From assembly GCA_947259405.1 (NCBI GenBank), contig CAMYLY010000018.1:1-41056 (forward strand): a stretch of 41,056 nucleotides of DNA, given 5' to 3'. A model generated the notes under the pieces. The model saw only the letters and a program-made list of their open reading frames with translations, ran no database searches and was not told the origin of the DNA. The stretch's first letter is position 1; each line of letters begins with the position of its first letter. Below are positions 24,422 through 32,974 of the stretch, one piece after another. Both the position numbers and the translations under genes were made by a program. The stretch is from an uncultured Gemmatimonadales bacterium. Lineage in GTDB: Bacteria > Gemmatimonadota > Gemmatimonadetes > Gemmatimonadales > GWC2-71-9.

Positions 24422-25663
24422 ATGACGAACCCTGCTCCGGATCTTTCCAGACTCAAAATCGATCGGGACCGCCCTTCGACCGGCTCGGCGCGAGCGCTAC
24501 GCTTCGCGGCGGTGTTGGCGGTCGTTGCGGTGGTGGTGATCGCTGGTGCTCTGTGGTTGATCCGAGGTGGCGGTGCGCTCGACGTGACGGTCGCGAGGGC
24601 CGAAGTCGTTGGTGGGGGGGCAGGTGGCGACGCGGTAGGGATAACAGCCAATGGCTACGTCGTGGCCCAAACGAAGGCGTCGGTCTCTTCCCGTATCTCC
24701 GGTCGCCTCACCTACCTCGGGGTGGCGGAAGGGTCGTACGTACAAAAAGGCGACGTGATGGCGCGCCTGGAGAATCAGGACTACCGGGCCACCGTGCTTC
24801 AGACGGAAGCGGAGGTCCTTCGTGCTGAGGCGGCGCTACGCGAAGCGGTCGCTGTGCGGGACCAATTGAGTCGGGACGTGGCACGCGCCGAGGATTTGCT
24901 CGCTAGGAACCTTGGGTCTGAACAGGAAGCGGAGGACCTACGAGCGCAGCTCGCCGCCGCCGAGGCGCGCGTGGACGTGCAGGATGCTCAGGTCAAGGCC
25001 TCTGCCGCGTCAGTGGGCGTGGCGCGCGCGAACCTGGAGAATACCTACATCCGTGCCCCATTCACCGGAACGATTCTGCGCAAGGATGCTGAGGTGGGAG
25101 AGGTCGTCGCCCCCGTGGCAACGGGCGGCGGTCTGACTCGGGGTGCGGTCGTGACGATGGCTGATCTCGCGACTCTGGAAGTCGAAGTCGACGTCAACGA
25201 AGCGTACATCGCTCAGGTTCGCTCTGCGCAGCCTGCCCGCATCATCCTGGATGCCTATCCTTCGATTTCATTCTCGGGGGAGGTCCGTCAGATCGTTCCG
25301 ACCGCGGATCGTCAGCGAGCCACCGTCCAGGTGAAAGTGAGTATTCTCGATTCTGATCCCCGGATCCTTCCGGAGATGGGGGCGCGAGTGGAGTTTCTGG
25401 AGGTCGCAGACGCCGATGATGAGGCGAGCGAACAGCCCATGAGGATCTTCGTCCCGGCAGAAGCGGTGCAGACGCGGCGGGGTGAAACGGTCGTCTGGGT
25501 CGTGCGTACGGGTACGGTGAGTCTGACGATTGTGGATGCCGGGCCGGTATCCGGCGGTCGGCGGGAGATCCGATCAGGTCTTTCGGGTGGGGAGCACGTC
25601 GTACTCGACCCGCCCGCCAACTTGGAGGATGGAGCGCGAGTGAATGTCGTCCCAACCAGTTGA
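24422..25663 (+). CDS. Periplasmic adaptor of a MacA/HlyD-type efflux system
   Basis: ATG 24422. About 413 residues with one N-terminal membrane anchor (VLAVVAVVVIAGALWLI), a biotinyl-lipoyl-like half (GYVVAQTKASVSSRISGRL ... VQKGDVMARLE), a coiled-coil hairpin (about 125-205), and the second lipoyl half (IRAPFTGTILRKDAEVGE). It bridges an inner-membrane ABC transporter to an outer-membrane channel. It overlaps the ATPase gene by 20 nt. No TolC gene is nearby. Confidence 0.87.
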   Translation: MTNPAPDLSRLKIDRDRPSTGSARALRFAAVLAVVAVVVIAGALWLIRGGGALDVTVARAEVVGGGAGGDAVGITANGYVVAQTKASVSSRISGRLTYLGVAEGSYVQKGDVMARLENQDYRATVLQTEAEVLRAEAALREAVAVRDQLSRDVARAEDLLARNLGSEQEAEDLRAQLAAAEARVDVQDAQVKASAASVGVARANLENTYIRAPFTGTILRKDAEVGEVVAPVATGGGLTRGAVVTMADLATLEVEVDVNEAYIAQVRSAQPARIILDAYPSISFSGEVRQIVPTADRQRATVQVKVSILDSDPRILPEMGARVEFLEVADADDEASEQPMRIFVPAEAVQTRRGETVVWVVRTGTVSLTIVDAGPVSGGRREIRSGLSGGEHVVLDPPANLEDGARVNVVPTS

Positions 25664-26369
25664 AGCGACCGCGGCGTCGACCGCGGCATCGAAGGGCAAC
25701 GTGCTGGTCGAGATTACGGATCTGGCCAAGGCCTACCAACGTGACGCGCAGCGCGTCGACGTCTTCGAGCACGTTACGCTCAACATTCTCCGGGGTGAGT
25801 TCCTGGCCCTCATGGGGCCATCGGGCAGTGGCAAAAGCACGCTGCTGAATATCCTGGCAGGTTTGGATCGGCCCGATACTGGATCCGTCGTCGTCGACGG
25901 GAAGGACATCACGAGGATGTCCAACAAACAGCTCGCAGCGTGGAGATCTACGGAGATCGGCTTCATTTTTCAGTTCTACAACCTCCTTCCCGTCCTCACG
26001 GCGTACCAGAATGTCGAGCTTCCACTGCTGCTGACCCACTTGTCGAAGAAGCAGCGCCGGGAGCACGTGATGACGATGCTCGAGGTGGTGGGGCTGACCG
26101 ACCGCGCCGAACACTTTCCTCGGCAGCTATCGGGTGGGCAGCAACAGCGCGTTGGGATCGCGCGAGCGATCGTGAGTGATCCATCGATCATTCTCGGTGA
26201 CGAGCCCACCGGTGACCTCGATTCGAAGTCAGCCAACGAGATCCTGACACTGATGCAGCGGCTGAACGAGGAGTTCAACAAAACCATTCTCATGGTGACG
26301 CACGACGGGCATGCGGCCGAGCGCGCGCACGAGGTAATGCACCTCGACAAAGGGATCTTGCACCGATGA
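25644..26369 (+). CDS. MacB/LolD-type ABC transporter ATPase
   Basis: 241 residues. Walker A GPSGSGKS (58-65), signature LSGGQ (162-166), Walker B ILGDEP, and the H-loop in VTHD. Typical of the LolD/MacB-like branch that powers FtsX-domain permeases, moving lipoproteins or drugs. It lies between the adaptor and the first permease; the ATG at 26366 of the permease overlaps its stop. Confidence 0.9.
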   Translation: MSSQPVEATAASTAASKGNVLVEITDLAKAYQRDAQRVDVFEHVTLNILRGEFLALMGPSGSGKSTLLNILAGLDRPDTGSVVVDGKDITRMSNKQLAAWRSTEIGFIFQFYNLLPVLTAYQNVELPLLLTHLSKKQRREHVMTMLEVVGLTDRAEHFPRQLSGGQQQRVGIARAIVSDPSIILGDEPTGDLDSKSANEILTLMQRLNEEFNKTILMVTHDGHAAERAHEVMHLDKGILHR

Positions 26370-27505
26370 AGTTCGCACGACTGGTTTGGGCGAACATTCT
26401 TCGGAACAAACGCCGCACGGCGCTGACAACCCTCTCCGTTGGGGTCGCCTTCTTCCTATTCGGCACCTTACGGTCAATTGTGACGACCTTGGACGCAGCC
26501 GCGGAGGTGGGAAGTGAGGCGCGGCTCATCACGAGTAGTGCCAGTGGCATCACCTTCGTGCTGCCGGAGGCGCACGCATCCCGGATTCAAACGTTCGAGG
26601 GGGTGCGTAGCGTCTCGTGGGCCAACTGGTTCGGCGGATACTACACGGACCCCAACGACTTCTTTGCACAGTTCGCGGTTGAAACGGACACCTATCTCGA
26701 TCTGTATCCGGAGATCGAGATCACTGGAGGCTCGAAGGAGGCGTTCGTCCAGGAGCGCACGGCAGCGCTCGTCGGCGTGGGGCTGATGGAGAAATATGGC
26801 TGGCGAGTGGACCAGACCGTCACGCTGAAGGGGACGATCTTCCAGGGTGATTGGGATTTCACTGTCAGGGCCGTCTACACGCCGACCAATCCGAGCTTCG
26901 GCGACGAAACGATGTTCTTCCACTACGACTACTTGTATGAAGCGACCGACGGGCGCATCTCGCCCGGATGGTTCGTGCTCGGGATGGAGAATCCGGATGA
27001 GGCGGCTGCGCTTGCCAGCCGGATCGATGCGGTCTTCGAGAACTCGACGGCGCCGACCAAGACCGAAACCGAACGAGCCTGGCAAACCGGGTTCATTACG
27101 ATGTGGGGCAACGTCGGATTCCTGGTTCGCGCGGTTGGCACGGCTGTCTTCTTCGCCATTCTTCTCGTCGCGGCTAACACGATGATGATGGCGGTGCGTG
27201 AGCGTGTGAACGAAGTCGCGGTCATGAAGACGCTCGGCTTTCAGAACGGAACCTTGTTCGGCATTGTGCTGGCCGAATCCATCGCGATCACGATGTTGGG
27301 TGGGACCATTGGCCTGTTTTTGGCTCGCATGGCATTCGCTGGCGACAATCCCGTGAATCAGTTCTTCCCCGGATTCATGGTCCGGACGGAGACCATTCTG
27401 CTCGGCCTGGCGATCGCCCTTGTTCTGGGACTGGTCAGCGGCGCCGTACCGGCCTGGCAGTCCGCGCGGCTTTCTGTCGTGCAAGCGTTCCGGCGCGTGG
27501 CGTAG
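26366..27505 (+). CDS. FtsX-family ABC permease, first of two
   Basis: 379 residues. One membrane helix near the N-terminus (about 14-34), a large periplasmic domain, then three helices at the end; between them the coupling-helix region has VNEVAVMKTLGFQNGTLFGIVLAES, a hallmark of FtsX/LolCE/MacB permeases. Start overlaps the ATPase stop (ATGA). Confidence 0.87.
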   Translation: MKFARLVWANILRNKRRTALTTLSVGVAFFLFGTLRSIVTTLDAAAEVGSEARLITSSASGITFVLPEAHASRIQTFEGVRSVSWANWFGGYYTDPNDFFAQFAVETDTYLDLYPEIEITGGSKEAFVQERTAALVGVGLMEKYGWRVDQTVTLKGTIFQGDWDFTVRAVYTPTNPSFGDETMFFHYDYLYEATDGRISPGWFVLGMENPDEAAALASRIDAVFENSTAPTKTETERAWQTGFITMWGNVGFLVRAVGTAVFFAILLVAANTMMMAVRERVNEVAVMKTLGFQNGTLFGIVLAESIAITMLGGTIGLFLARMAFAGDNPVNQFFPGFMVRTETILLGLAIALVLGLVSGAVPAWQSARLSVVQAFRRVA

Positions 27506-27513
27506 GCGGATCA

Positions 27514-28680
27514 ATGAAGATCCCCATTATCTATAACCTCCGGAGCCTCAGGCAACGTCCGGTATCGACGGTGACGACGGCCCTGGGCATGGCGCTCGTC
27601 GTGGCGGTGTTCATCGCCATGATGGCGCTCTCGAATGGGTTCAGCGCGGCGCTCCGGAGCACGGGGTCGACGGAAAACGTCCTCTTGATCCGGCAAGGTG
27701 CCAACCAGGAGATGAACAGCGGTATCTCGCGCGATGCAGCGCGGGTCGTTTCGGGCATGCCGTTCGTGGAAACCGGAGCGGACGGGCTCCCAATGGTAAG
27801 CCCGGAGACCTACGTCGTTGTTCCACTGCCCCGTGCCGAAGGGCGCGGCATGGCGAATGTGGTGGCACGCGGGGTAGGACTGACGGCCTTTGACGTGCGG
27901 AAAGACATCGAGATCACCGATGGAAGGGCGTTCCGGAGCGGTGCCCGAGAGGTGGTGGTGGGCAAGACGTTCACTGAGCGTTTCGACAACTCGGACATCG
28001 GGGATACGGTCCGCTTCGCCACTGAGGATTGGGTGATCGTGGGTCATTTTTCAGCCGGTGGGTCGTCGTTCGAGTCTGAGATCTGGGGCGAAAACGAACA
28101 GTTCATGCCGGTCTTTCGCGGCCAGATCTTCCAGTCCGTCACGTTCCGCATGCGAGATCCGGCTGCCTTCGACGGCATCAAAGAGATGCTCGAAGGCGAT
28201 TCGCGTCTCAACGTGGACGCGTTCCGCGAACTCGAGTTCTATGCGAACCAGTCTACGCTCTTGAGTCAGGTGTTGAGCTTCATCGCCGTGTTCATCTCGA
28301 CGATCATGGCGGTGGGGGCGGTCTTTGGGGCGGTCAACACGATGTACGCGGCGGTGGCCTCACGGGCACCCGAGATCGGCGTATTGCTCACCCTTGGATT
28401 CAAACGGAGGAATGTGCTGACGTCGTTCATCGCGGAGGCGTCGCTCATCGCGCTACTGGGTGGCGCGATCGGGTGCCTCATGGCCCTGCCCATCAATGGC
28501 CTCGTGACCAGCACGACCAACTGGAATACGTTCAGCGAGGTCGCCTTTGCGTTCAGGGTGACTCCGAGCCTCCTGGTCACTGGGGTCGTGTTCTCAGTGC
28601 TCATGGGGCTGCTGGGTGGATTTTTCCCTGCCTGGAAAGCGGCGAGGGCGAACGTGGTGGATTCGTTGAGGCAGGCGTAG
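27514..28680 (+). CDS. FtsX-family ABC permease, second of two
   Basis: 388 residues, with the same one-plus-three helix layout. Its coupling segment reads ASRAPEIGVLLTLGFKRRNV. Begins 8 nt after the first permease. Two separate, non-identical permeases with one ATPase suggest a heterodimeric LolCE- or DevC-like complex rather than the single fused MacB. Confidence 0.87.
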   Translation: MKIPIIYNLRSLRQRPVSTVTTALGMALVVAVFIAMMALSNGFSAALRSTGSTENVLLIRQGANQEMNSGISRDAARVVSGMPFVETGADGLPMVSPETYVVVPLPRAEGRGMANVVARGVGLTAFDVRKDIEITDGRAFRSGAREVVVGKTFTERFDNSDIGDTVRFATEDWVIVGHFSAGGSSFESEIWGENEQFMPVFRGQIFQSVTFRMRDPAAFDGIKEMLEGDSRLNVDAFRELEFYANQSTLLSQVLSFIAVFISTIMAVGAVFGAVNTMYAAVASRAPEIGVLLTLGFKRRNVLTSFIAEASLIALLGGAIGCLMALPINGLVTSTTNWNTFSEVAFAFRVTPSLLVTGVVFSVLMGLLGGFFPAWKAARANVVDSLRQA

Positions 28681-28686
28681 GCTGAT

Positions 28687-28723
28687 GGGACAGAAGGGAC
28701 TGACGGGACCAATGGGACAGGGA
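28687..28723 (+). repeat. Period-9 GGGAC tandem repeat, copy 2
   Basis: GGGAC occurs at 28687, 28696, 28705 and 28714, exact 9-bp spacing, with units such as GGGACAGAA and GGGACTGAC, then GGGACAGGGACAG. It directly follows the permease stop. Related to copy 1 at 15748-15770 on the opposite strand. Confidence 0.6.
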
Positions 28724-28975
28724 CAGCGGTGGATAGATTCGAGAGTGGAGGCCGGATAGAGGTTCGCCTCCCGATGCGTGAACCTAGGTAGCGTACGAAG
28801 ATGATGCGCCCGTCGCGGTGCCTCGCCCCGTCTGTCCGCTTAGGTCCCGTCGCCGGGCTGAGCCGGCACCTCCAGATGACCGAAGCCTGGCCAAACTGCG
28901 CCTCCCGCATTAGCTTACCCCCCAACGCGAAAACAGGTGCCCTCGGGTACCTCAAGAACAGAGCAAGCACTGCAG

Positions 28976-29011
28976 GGGTAACCAGGCAAAGGACGCTTGG
29001 TTGCCCTTTTT
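28976..29011 (+). terminator. Rho-independent-type terminator or attenuator before the cold-shock gene
   Basis: GGGTAACCA (28976-28984) pairs with TGGTTGCCC (28998-29006), 9 bp with one G-U, followed by TTTTT. It lies 115 nt before the cold-shock ATG. May end the efflux operon or act as an attenuator in the cold-shock leader. Confidence 0.6.
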
Positions 29012-29126
29012 CGATTCCGCCGCACAATGCGGCAACCCAGCGCGGGGGAGTGTCCGCGCACGATGTGTAGTCGGTGGGTACGGATACCGGAACTCCGACG
29101 AGCATCAGACACAAGGAGTAGTAGGT

Positions 29127-29336
29127 ATGACCACCGGCAAGGTGAAGTGGTTCAACGATCAGAAGGGCTTTGGCTTCATCACCCCTGACAACGGTGAGCG
29201 CGATTGCTTCGTGCATCACTCGGCGATCCAGGGTTCGGGCTTCAAGTCGCTCACCGAAGGTGAAGCGGTTGAGTTCGAAATCGTGCAAGGCGAGAAGGGT
29301 CCTGCCGCGCAGAACGTTCAGAAGTTGGGTTCGTAA
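29127..29336 (+). CDS. cspA: Cold-shock domain protein
   Basis: 69 residues; ATG 29127 preceded by AAGGAG. The RNP motifs KGFGFI and DCFVHHSAI lie in a single cold-shock domain. It binds single-stranded RNA or DNA and melts mRNA structure. Upstream is a long hairpin-rich leader; downstream a hairpin then rpsU, the common csp-rpsU order. The symbol is generic for the family. Confidence 0.92.
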   Translation: MTTGKVKWFNDQKGFGFITPDNGERDCFVHHSAIQGSGFKSLTEGEAVEFEIVQGEKGPAAQNVQKLGS

Positions 29337-29358
29337 CGCAGCATTCGTTGGTCGGCGG

Positions 29359-29381
29359 GGGGTCGCACTGGTTGCGGCCCC
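29359..29381 (+). terminator. Hairpin between cold-shock and bS21 genes
   Basis: GGGGTCGCA (29359-29367) and TGCGGCCCC (29373-29381) pair over 9 bp (one G-U) with loop CTGGT, 22 nt after the cold-shock stop. Only a short T-content follows (TCGTCGTT), so it may attenuate rather than fully terminate. Confidence 0.5.
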
Positions 29382-29417
29382 TCGTCGTTCCACAAGACCA
29401 GGCATTCCGGAGAATCG

Positions 29418-29603
29418 ATGGCTGAAATCATTCTGTCTGAAGGCGACAAGCTCGAGTGGGCAATCAAGGCGTTTCGGCGCCGCGTGCAAAAGGCCGGCAT
29501 TCTCAAAGACGTCCGGGCCAAGCGGTACTACACGAAGCCCAGTCTGGCCAAGCGCTTGAAAGCCGAGAAGGCACGACGCCGGCTCCGGCAACGGAAGCGG
29601 TAG
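29418..29603 (+). CDS. rpsU: Ribosomal protein bS21
   Basis: 61 residues, ATG 29418. Sequence has the family opening (EGDKLEWAIKAFRRRVQKAG) and a strongly basic C-terminal helix (KPSLAKRLKAEKARRRLRQR). A small-subunit ribosomal protein that helps mRNA base-pair at initiation. Preceded by GGAGAATCG. Confidence 0.93.
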   Translation: MAEIILSEGDKLEWAIKAFRRRVQKAGILKDVRAKRYYTKPSLAKRLKAEKARRRLRQRKR

Positions 29604-29627
29604 CGGCCGACCGACACTTTCCCCAGC

Positions 29628-29656
29628 GCGTCAGACGCCGTTTGCTGCGCTGACGC
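29628..29656 (+). terminator. Weak hairpin after rpsU
   Basis: GCGTCAG (29628-29634) and CTGACGC (29650-29656), 7-bp stem with a 15-nt loop, 24 nt after the rpsU stop. No T-run. May end the rpsU transcript. Confidence 0.35.
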
Positions 29657-29755
29657 CCCATCTCACACAACCGATCCCGCCCGCGGCACGCCGATTATCG
29701 ATAGAACGGCGGCGGTGCTACATTTGCGTTGCCAACTTCTCCGATTGCGGATGCC

Positions 29756-30361
29756 ATGTCGGACACGCCGGCGACAATGAACTACGAGGTCGATCCCCAA
29801 GGCTTCGAACGTGGAGTGCGTGTGATGTGCGCGTTCATGGCGGCGTACGAGGTCTTCCGACATCGCGTGATCACGCAGGTGCGGACCCTCTTCGCTGAAG
29901 GCACCACGGACGAAGGGCCATTAGTGTCCTCCGAATACCGCAAGCTCGTCTCACCCGCCCACGTCAATGAGCTGCGGGCCTGTCTCAACTGGTTGCGCGA
30001 CCTTGGCGCGGTCTCAGCCGAGCACATGCGCACCTTCGACCGTCTGCGCGGTTACCGCGGCGAAATCGCGACGCTCTTTCTCGATCAGCTCTCAACGGAG
30101 CGGATCGACACGTATCTGAAGGGAATGGAAGAGGTCGACACGCTGCTGAACGGGATCGAGTCGTGGTGGGCCGTGAAGGTCCGGTCCGACGCCGATGAAG
30201 ACAGTCCAAGCAAGCGCGCGCGCACCGCCGAACACATGCAACGTTCAATCCTCACGTTGAAGATCCTGAAACGCGTTGCGCGCGATGACAGGGACGACGC
30301 TTGGCGGCTGTACGAGCACTTTCGTGCGTACGAGGAAATCGACACCGACACGATGCACTAA
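29756..30361 (+). CDS. Helical cytoplasmic protein of unknown function
   Basis: ATG 29756 (MSDTPATMNYEV) chosen over 29729; neither has a strong ribosome site. About 201 residues, mostly helical, no signal or membrane segment. Contains an alternation of acidic and basic helices (HMRTFDRLRGYRGEIA; HMQRSILTLKILKRVARDDR). It lies just before the PLP enzyme gene. I do not recognise it. Confidence 0.6.
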   Translation: MSDTPATMNYEVDPQGFERGVRVMCAFMAAYEVFRHRVITQVRTLFAEGTTDEGPLVSSEYRKLVSPAHVNELRACLNWLRDLGAVSAEHMRTFDRLRGYRGEIATLFLDQLSTERIDTYLKGMEEVDTLLNGIESWWAVKVRSDADEDSPSKRARTAEHMQRSILTLKILKRVARDDRDDAWRLYEHFRAYEEIDTDTMH

Positions 30362-30370
30362 CTGCACCTC

Positions 30371-31531
30371 GTGGCCATCGATCCCGCCGACATCGCCATC
30401 TGCGTGAGCGAGGACGACACATCTGACTGGGGTGGATCCACGTCACCGCCAATCGTCCAAACATCGCTCTTTGCCTACCCGACGTTTGGGGCGCTGCTCG
30501 AGGCGTTGAAGTCTGAGCACACCCACCATGTGTACAGCCGCGGCCAGAATCCCACGGTGGAGGCCGTCGAGCGAAAACTCGCCAAACTCGAGCGTGGCGA
30601 CGCCTGCAAGTGTTTTGGGTCCGGGATGGCGGCCGTCAGTGGTGTCCTGATGGGACTCCTGGAGCAGGGTGACCACGTGGTGTTCGTGAATCAGACGTAC
30701 GGGCCGACGATGCAACTTGCCCGACACCTCGAACGATTCGGCATCACCCACGACCTCGTGCTCGACCTGACGGTTGAAGCCGTCGAGCAGGCCATTCGGA
30801 CCAACACGAAATTGTTGTGGTTCGAGAGTCCGGGGACCATGACCGTGCGTGTGCTTGATCTCGAGGCGATGGCTGCCATGGCACGGAATCGGGGAATCAC
30901 CACGTGCATCGACAACACCTGGGCCACGCCGTTGCTGCAGAAGCCACTCACCATGGGTATCGACGTCGCTCTTCACACGGCGTCGAAGTACTTGGGTGGA
31001 CATTCCGATATTATCGCCGGCGCGGTCGTCACAACCGCGGAGCGCATGGAACAGATCTTCTATCAGACGTTCATGCTCCATGGTGGAATCCTCAGCCCGT
31101 TCGACGCGTGGATTCTGCACCGCGGCATCAAGACGCTCCCGACCCGATTGGCACAACACGGGTCGGACGCGCTGACGGTCGCCGAGTTTCTTCGTGGCCA
31201 CTCGGCGGTGGCGCGGGTGCATCACCCGGCCTTTGCCGACAATCCCGACATCGTCCAGCGTCATCTCTCCGGGTACTCCGGCCTCTTCAGCTTCGAGTTG
31301 CGCGACAACAGTCTGGCCAACGTCACGCGGGTGATAAACGGGCTCCAACGGTTCACTATTGGCGTGAGTTGGGGCGGAGTCGAAAGCCTGGTGATCTCGC
31401 CCCATCGCGGCACGAACGCCGAGGCATTGCTGAGACAGAACATTCCAATTGGACTCGTCCGGCTGTCGATCGGGCTTGAGGGTGCAGATCTACTGGTCGA
31501 GGATCTGGATCGGGCCCTCGCGTCCGAGTAG
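30371..31531 (+). CDS. Trans-sulfuration-family PLP enzyme (cystathionine lyase/synthase type)
   Basis: 386 residues from a GTG start. PLP Lys206 in HTASKYLGGHSD, Asp181 in DNTWATP, YSRGQNPT near residue 55 for the phosphate and substrate. Family enzymes make or cleave cystathionine and related thioethers in Met/Cys metabolism; the exact reaction cannot be read from sequence. A cystathionine beta-lyase-like activity is plausible. A broken beta-propeller gene follows 32 nt downstream. Confidence 0.87.
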   Translation: MAIDPADIAICVSEDDTSDWGGSTSPPIVQTSLFAYPTFGALLEALKSEHTHHVYSRGQNPTVEAVERKLAKLERGDACKCFGSGMAAVSGVLMGLLEQGDHVVFVNQTYGPTMQLARHLERFGITHDLVLDLTVEAVEQAIRTNTKLLWFESPGTMTVRVLDLEAMAAMARNRGITTCIDNTWATPLLQKPLTMGIDVALHTASKYLGGHSDIIAGAVVTTAERMEQIFYQTFMLHGGILSPFDAWILHRGIKTLPTRLAQHGSDALTVAEFLRGHSAVARVHHPAFADNPDIVQRHLSGYSGLFSFELRDNSLANVTRVINGLQRFTIGVSWGGVESLVISPHRGTNAEALLRQNIPIGLVRLSIGLEGADLLVEDLDRALASE

Positions 31532-31563
31532 TCGGTCGTGGTCCGGCATCCCTTGGCGCGGCG

Positions 31564-31926
31564 GTGGTGCCGGGCCTGGCGATTCCCGACACGAAGCCAC
31601 CGTTCCAGGATGTGTTCGCGGGTGTCGACGGGACGGTCTGGGTCGTACTGCACCAACCGGGTGTTCCGACCATGACCGACGCGGCAGTCCGGGAAGAAGA
31701 GCGACGCACGGGCCGGGTGCCGCTGAGCTATCGTGAGCCGTTGGCTTTCGACGTGTTCCGATCGGACGGCACGTACCTGGGGTTGGTTCGCGCGCCCTTC
31801 GAGCTTCGGGGATCGCCGACGCCGGTCGTCCGCGGTGATCGGCTGTGGGGCGTCGTGCGCGACGAGCTGGATGTGGCCTCTATCGTCCGGTTCCGCATTG
31901 TGTCACCAACGGAAACGGAGGAGTAG
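31564..31926 (+). pseudogene. C-terminal fragment of a six-bladed beta-propeller protein
   Basis: 120 open codons beginning at tandem GTGs without a ribosome site. It reads like the last blades of the exported 6-bladed propeller family: FAGVDGTVWVVLHQPG, FDVFRSDGTYLGLVRAP, and the closing LWGVVRDELDVASIVRFRI. A full family member is around 380-420 residues with a signal peptide; only the last quarter is present, right after the PLP enzyme. Probably a deletion remnant. Confidence 0.55.
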
Positions 31927-31936
31927 GGGAGCATCG

Positions 31937-32974
31937 CTAGACGCGTGACAGCACGACCTTTCCAATGTTCTGTCGCGCATGGATGTACCGGTGCGCTTCC
32001 ACTGCACCATCTCGCGTCAACGGGAAGGTGCAATCCAGCATGGGTCGAAGCTCCCCGGATGTCACTCCCTGGAAGATCTGCGGCATCGCAACCCGAAGCA
32101 CGGGCTCCTTGCGGCCCAGGTGCAACAGGTGCACGCCGAAGATGCCCAGGTTGGGTTGGACGAGCGACAGCGGGTGGACCGGGCGCGTTTGGACCCACGC
32201 CTTGGCGGCGCTCCAGAGGTTCTTCCGCGATGACGGTACGGCGCTCGAAAACCCGTAGAACACGAGGCGCCCGAGGGGTCCGAGCAGCCGGCGGCACGCG
32301 CGCGTCGCGGGGCCGCCCAACGAGTCGAGCGCGACATCGAGCCCGCGGTCGCCCAATACAGTTCGGACCTCGTCCTCCCACGATCCATGGGTATCGAAGC
32401 AAGCTTCGGCGCCGAGTTCATCAACCACCAACGTCCGCTTGTGCTCGGCGCCCGACGTGCCGAACACTCGCATTCCATGTCGCACCGCCAATTGGACGGC
32501 AGCCGTGCCAACGCCGCCCGCCGCCGAAAGAATCAGCACCGCTTCGTTCGGGTCGGCCTTCGCAGCCTCGAAGAGGCACACCCACGCCGTCAAGAACGCG
32601 ACTGGTACGGCGGCGGCTTCGGCGGGAGACAGCGCGGTCGGGTAGGGGAACAGATCGCTTGCCGGCAACACGATGTCGTGGGCGTAGCCTCCGTATCGCA
32701 TCAGGGCGACCACGCGGTCTCCAGACTTCCAGTGTTCGACCTCTGAGCCGACATCGGCGACTTCGCCGGCGACCTCGAAGCCGGGGCTATAAGGCCCTTT
32801 CGGTATCGTATCGTAGATGCCGGCGCGCATCATGAGGTCCGCGAAGTTGACCCCGACGGCCGTGACGCGTAGGTGTACATCCGTCGGCTCGAGGGCACGG
32901 AGCGGGATGTCCCGCGCAACGAACGCCTCCGGCGGTCCGGTGCGCTCGATTCTGATCGCCATCGTCGTGGTCAT
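31937..32974 (-). CDS. Zinc-free quinone-oxidoreductase/VAT-1-like MDR dehydrogenase
   Basis: 345 residues of the medium-chain dehydrogenase fold: N-terminal GroES-like part (VGVNFADLMMRAGIY, GFEVAGEVADVG), then the nucleotide-binding ILSAAGGVGTAAVQLA and the SLGG segment. It lacks the structural-zinc cysteine cluster, typical of NADPH:quinone reductases. Its ATG at 32974 overlaps the stop of a cytochrome c remnant, so it was once the downstream partner of a cytochrome gene. Confidence 0.85.
   Translation of the reverse strand: MTTTMAIRIERTGPPEAFVARDIPLRALEPTDVHLRVTAVGVNFADLMMRAGIYDTIPKGPYSPGFEVAGEVADVGSEVEHWKSGDRVVALMRYGGYAHDIVLPASDLFPYPTALSPAEAAAVPVAFLTAWVCLFEAAKADPNEAVLILSAAGGVGTAAVQLAVRHGMRVFGTSGAEHKRTLVVDELGAEACFDTHGSWEDEVRTVLGDRGLDVALDSLGGPATRACRRLLGPLGRLVFYGFSSAVPSSRKNLWSAAKAWVQTRPVHPLSLVQPNLGIFGVHLLHLGRKEPVLRVAMPQIFQGVTSGELRPMLDCTFPLTRDGAVEAHRYIHARQNIGKVVLSRV

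Larger units (their letters stand above)
28681..29126. other. 446-bp gap between the efflux operon and the cold-shock gene
   Basis: No convincing protein-coding gene: the open stretches lack normal codon character. It holds a period-9 GGGAC repeat (28687-28723), a near-copy of the metal-box core (AGGTTCGCCT at 28760-28769) close to an ACCTAGGT palindrome (28782-28789), a 7-bp hairpin with CTCG loop just after 28934, and a terminator-like hairpin with T-run (28976-29011). A GCCGC/GCGGC hairpin lies at 29019-29033. The last part would be the structured 5' leader of the cold-shock mRNA. No tRNA found. Confidence 0.5.

Noticed and set aside
28801..29070. 89-codon open frame in the gap before the cold-shock gene
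   Set aside because: Composition is unlike the neighbours, it overlaps the terminator hairpin, and no family pattern is visible.
28266..29591. Long minus-strand frame of 441 codons
   Set aside because: It is antisense to the permease end, the cold-shock gene and rpsU, has no family signature, and contains the repeat as low-complexity VPSVPSVP.
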